A stretch of 5,796 nucleotides of DNA, taken from contig JAKAZH010000122.1 in the NCBI GenBank assembly GCA_021815935.1, positions 1 through 5,796 of the forward strand. Reading direction: 5' to 3'. The notes beneath the pieces are model-generated. The model was given only the letters and a program-made list of their open reading frames with translations, was not told where the DNA came from and made no database searches. Positions 4,908 to 5,796 of this stretch are shown piece after piece (the first letter of the stretch is position 1; each line of letters starts with the position of its first letter). The translations under genes and the position numbers were made by a program. This DNA comes from Actinomycetes bacterium (GTDB lineage: Bacteria; Actinomycetota; Acidimicrobiia; Acidimicrobiales; Palsa-688).

Positions 4908-5515
4908 TTGACTCACACCGGGTTGTGGGTGCCTCTCGGGGCCGTGGAATCGATGTGCGGGCGCGCAACGTCCCCGCTGCCCGGCGAGAGGCGCTACTAC
5001 ATAGGGCTGTTATCGGCAGCCGAACTGCACGGCGCGGCACACCAACGACCCCAAGTGTTCCAGGTCATGGTCGAGCAACAAGTGACCGACCGCGACTTCG
5101 GCCGGGTGAAGCTGCGCTTCTACAGTCGGGCGAAGCTCGACAGGTTCCCTACAGTGCTGCCCAACTCGGCCAAAGGCCAGGTACGAGTCGCCACCCCCGA
5201 AACCACAGCCCTAGACCCGGCGTCGCTGCCACAAGACGCCGGAGGCCTCAACAACGTCGCCTCAGTCCTCTCCGAACTCGTATCCGATCAGCGCCTCACA
5301 CCCTCCGGCCTCGCCACCTCGGCCCCCCTCTACCCCCGCTCGACGCCGACACAGCCGCCCTCGCCCAACCCCTCGAAGCGCTCTTGACAGAACGCGACCC
5401 CCAGAAACGGCGGACGGACCTGCTCGAGCGCCGAAGGCAACGCGCGATAATCCGAATTGGACTGGCTCGAGGCAACAAAAAAGGCCACTCCGCAACCAGC
5501 GGAAATGGCCTCTGA
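4908..5515 (+). pseudogene. Remnant of an AbiEi-type antitoxin gene
   Basis: From about 4953 to 5285 one frame encodes the core of the AbiEi antitoxin C-terminal domain: YYIGLLSAAELHGAAHQRPQ, then VFQVMV, GRVKLRFYSRAKL, then VRVATPETTALDPASLPQDA and GGLNNVASVLSELV. Intact AbiEi proteins begin with a winged-helix DNA-binding domain of roughly 80 residues. Here the frame (TTG at 4908, open back to a stop at 4845) supplies only a few residues such as GLWVPLG, so that domain is gone. The original frame stops at 5385-5387 after a low-complexity tail from about 5331. From about 5339 to 5515 another frame reads LDADTAALAQPLEALLTERD, which resembles the family's C-terminal helix (LAEPL-ALLAER type). 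A deletion with frameshift near 5331-5339 explains both. AbiEi normally represses and neutralises the AbiEii nucleotidyltransferase toxin; no toxin gene follows. The homology is by eye. Confidence 0.7.
5477..5511 (-). terminator. Rho-independent terminator, minus strand
   Basis: On the minus strand AGGCCA (5511-5506) pairs with TGGCCT (5487-5482) and GCGG/CCGC extends the stem (5490-5493 with 5499-5502), with a small asymmetric internal loop and a 5-base top loop. A run of six Ts (complement of 5477-5482) follows immediately. This is the textbook shape and by far the best intrinsic terminator in the window. It implies a leftward transcript from the right, yet no minus-strand gene is evident there. 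Confidence 0.65.
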
Positions 5516-5796
5516 CCTGCACCTCGTGCTCTCGTGTCGGAGGGGGGACTCCCCCGCCGCCGAGTGGGCTGCCGCCCACGACTTTGTGTCGTCATGGACA
5601 GCCTCCGTTGCCTGTGTCACCGACACTAAATGCGGCGTCGTCGCAGCACCTTACATCTCGCCCCGCCATTCTGGCACGCTGGCTGCCTATACGAACGATT
5701 CCCCACCGCGGCCGTGCCAGCGGCTACAAGTGCTGACCCCTCTCGGACTACTTCCAGATGTTGATCAGCATGTGGAGATCAACGTCGACTTATCCG
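5505..5796 (+). CDS. Possible partial open reading frame running off the right edge
   Basis: From the ATG at 5505 a frame stays open for 97 codons to the end of the window. It reads MASDLHLVLSCRRGDSPAAE at the start and LGLLPDVDQHVEINVDLS at the end. About two thirds of its third positions are G or C, lower than in the oxidoreductase. No family is recognised and no clear ribosome binding site precedes it. A later start (GTG at 5526 or 5586) is possible. The minus-strand terminator and the cloverleaf-like segment overlap its beginning, which argues against the early start. It may be a real gene continuing right, or chance openness in GC-rich DNA. Confidence 0.25.
   Translation, partial: MASDLHLVLSCRRGDSPAAEWAAAHDFVSSWTASVACVTDTKCGVVAAPYISPRHSGTLAAYTNDSPPRPCQRLQVLTPLGLLPDVDQHVEINVDLS
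5538..5607 (-). other. Cloverleaf-like structured segment, possible decayed tRNA or small RNA
   Basis: CGGAGG (5538-5543) pairs with CCTCCG (5602-5607), closing a 70-base segment. Inside are GGGG/CCCC (5544-5547 with 5551-5554, 3-base loop), GTGGGC/GCCCAC (5564-5569 with 5574-5579, 4-base loop), and ACGAC/GTCGT (5578-5582 with 5588-5592), which competes with the previous stem over two bases. On the minus strand it reads into the terminator at 5477-5511, and its first bases (GGAGGCTGTCC) resemble the 5' end of actinobacterial tRNA-Ser. However, no TTC loop, no proper D-arm and no serine anticodon loop are present, so it is not a working tRNA. It could be a tRNA relic, a small RNA or coincidence. 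Confidence 0.25.
5757..5786. repeat. 10-bp inverted repeat near the right edge
   Basis: GATGTTGATC (5757-5766) and GATCAACGTC (5777-5786) are complementary except for one T-G pair, with a perfect 7-bp core GTTGATC/GATCAAC and a 10-base centre. The half-sites lie on the same face of the helix, two turns apart, as in many repressor operators. It could also be chance inside a coding frame that crosses it. Confidence 0.3.

Noticed and set aside
4895..5340. First part of the plus-strand frame starting at ATG 4895
   Set aside because: It is an Arg-rich shadow of the AbiEi-like frame. Only its last part, after about 5339, resembles protein, and that is assigned to the frameshifted antitoxin remnant.
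5680..5689. GCTGGCTGCC as an inverted copy of GGCAGCCAGC at 10-19, suggesting terminal inverted repeats of an element spanning the window
   Set aside because: The match is only 10 bases with unrelated flanks, and chromosomal-type genes lie between. A chance match of this length is plausible.
1..5796. CRISPR array, rRNA, insertion-sequence ends or transposase
   Set aside because: No regularly spaced repeats, rRNA signatures, terminal inverted repeats with target duplications or DDE/HUH transposase motifs were seen.

Overview
The window looks like a piece of a high-GC actinobacterial chromosome. The evidence is GC-rich coding sequence with GTG and TTG starts, a gene of the mycothiol-dependent maleylpyruvate isomerase family, and a luciferase-like oxidoreductase of the coenzyme F420 type. 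Mycothiol and F420 are both typical of Actinobacteria. The sequence does not let me name a genus.

Left third (1-2409): an integration module. A tyrosine integrase reads rightward (92-1291). Facing it is a tight leftward operon of three small genes: a membrane protein (2107-2409), an unrecognised cysteine-rich protein (1592-2110) and an excisionase-type HTH protein (1374-1595). The first two genes overlap by ATGA and the last two by GTGA, so the three are probably translationally coupled. Integrase and excisionase converge, with a small dyad in the 82-base gap. No replication, transfer or phage structural gene is visible, so this is either one end of a larger island extending left of base 1 or a remnant.

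Junction (2410-2840): 431 bases without a convincing gene but rich in secondary structure. It holds a possible three-way-junction fold (2512-2580), an AT-rich promoter-like spot near 2650-2675, GC-rich hairpins near 2744-2797 and a tRNA T-arm-like word at 2804-2814. The boundary between mobile element and host chromosome could lie here.

Middle (2841-4713): a divergent pair of metabolic-type genes. The mycothiol-dependent isomerase/DinB-like protein (minus, 2841-3476) appears to have altered metal ligands. The F420-type luciferase-like oxidoreductase (plus, 3754-4713) is probably read from a leaderless mRNA.

Right end (4714-5796): a decayed region. A structured spacer with an inverted repeat and an imperfect 22-base direct repeat leads into an AbiEi-type antitoxin remnant, which lacks its N-terminal DNA-binding domain and is frameshifted near its C-terminus. 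No cognate AbiEii toxin is visible. Beyond it are a clear minus-strand intrinsic terminator (5477-5511), a cloverleaf-like 70-base segment, and an unrecognised open frame that runs off the right edge.

The best candidate for something undescribed is the coupled membrane protein/Cys-rich protein/excisionase operon facing the integrase, together with the structured DNA upstream of it. Its function is not established by the sequence.
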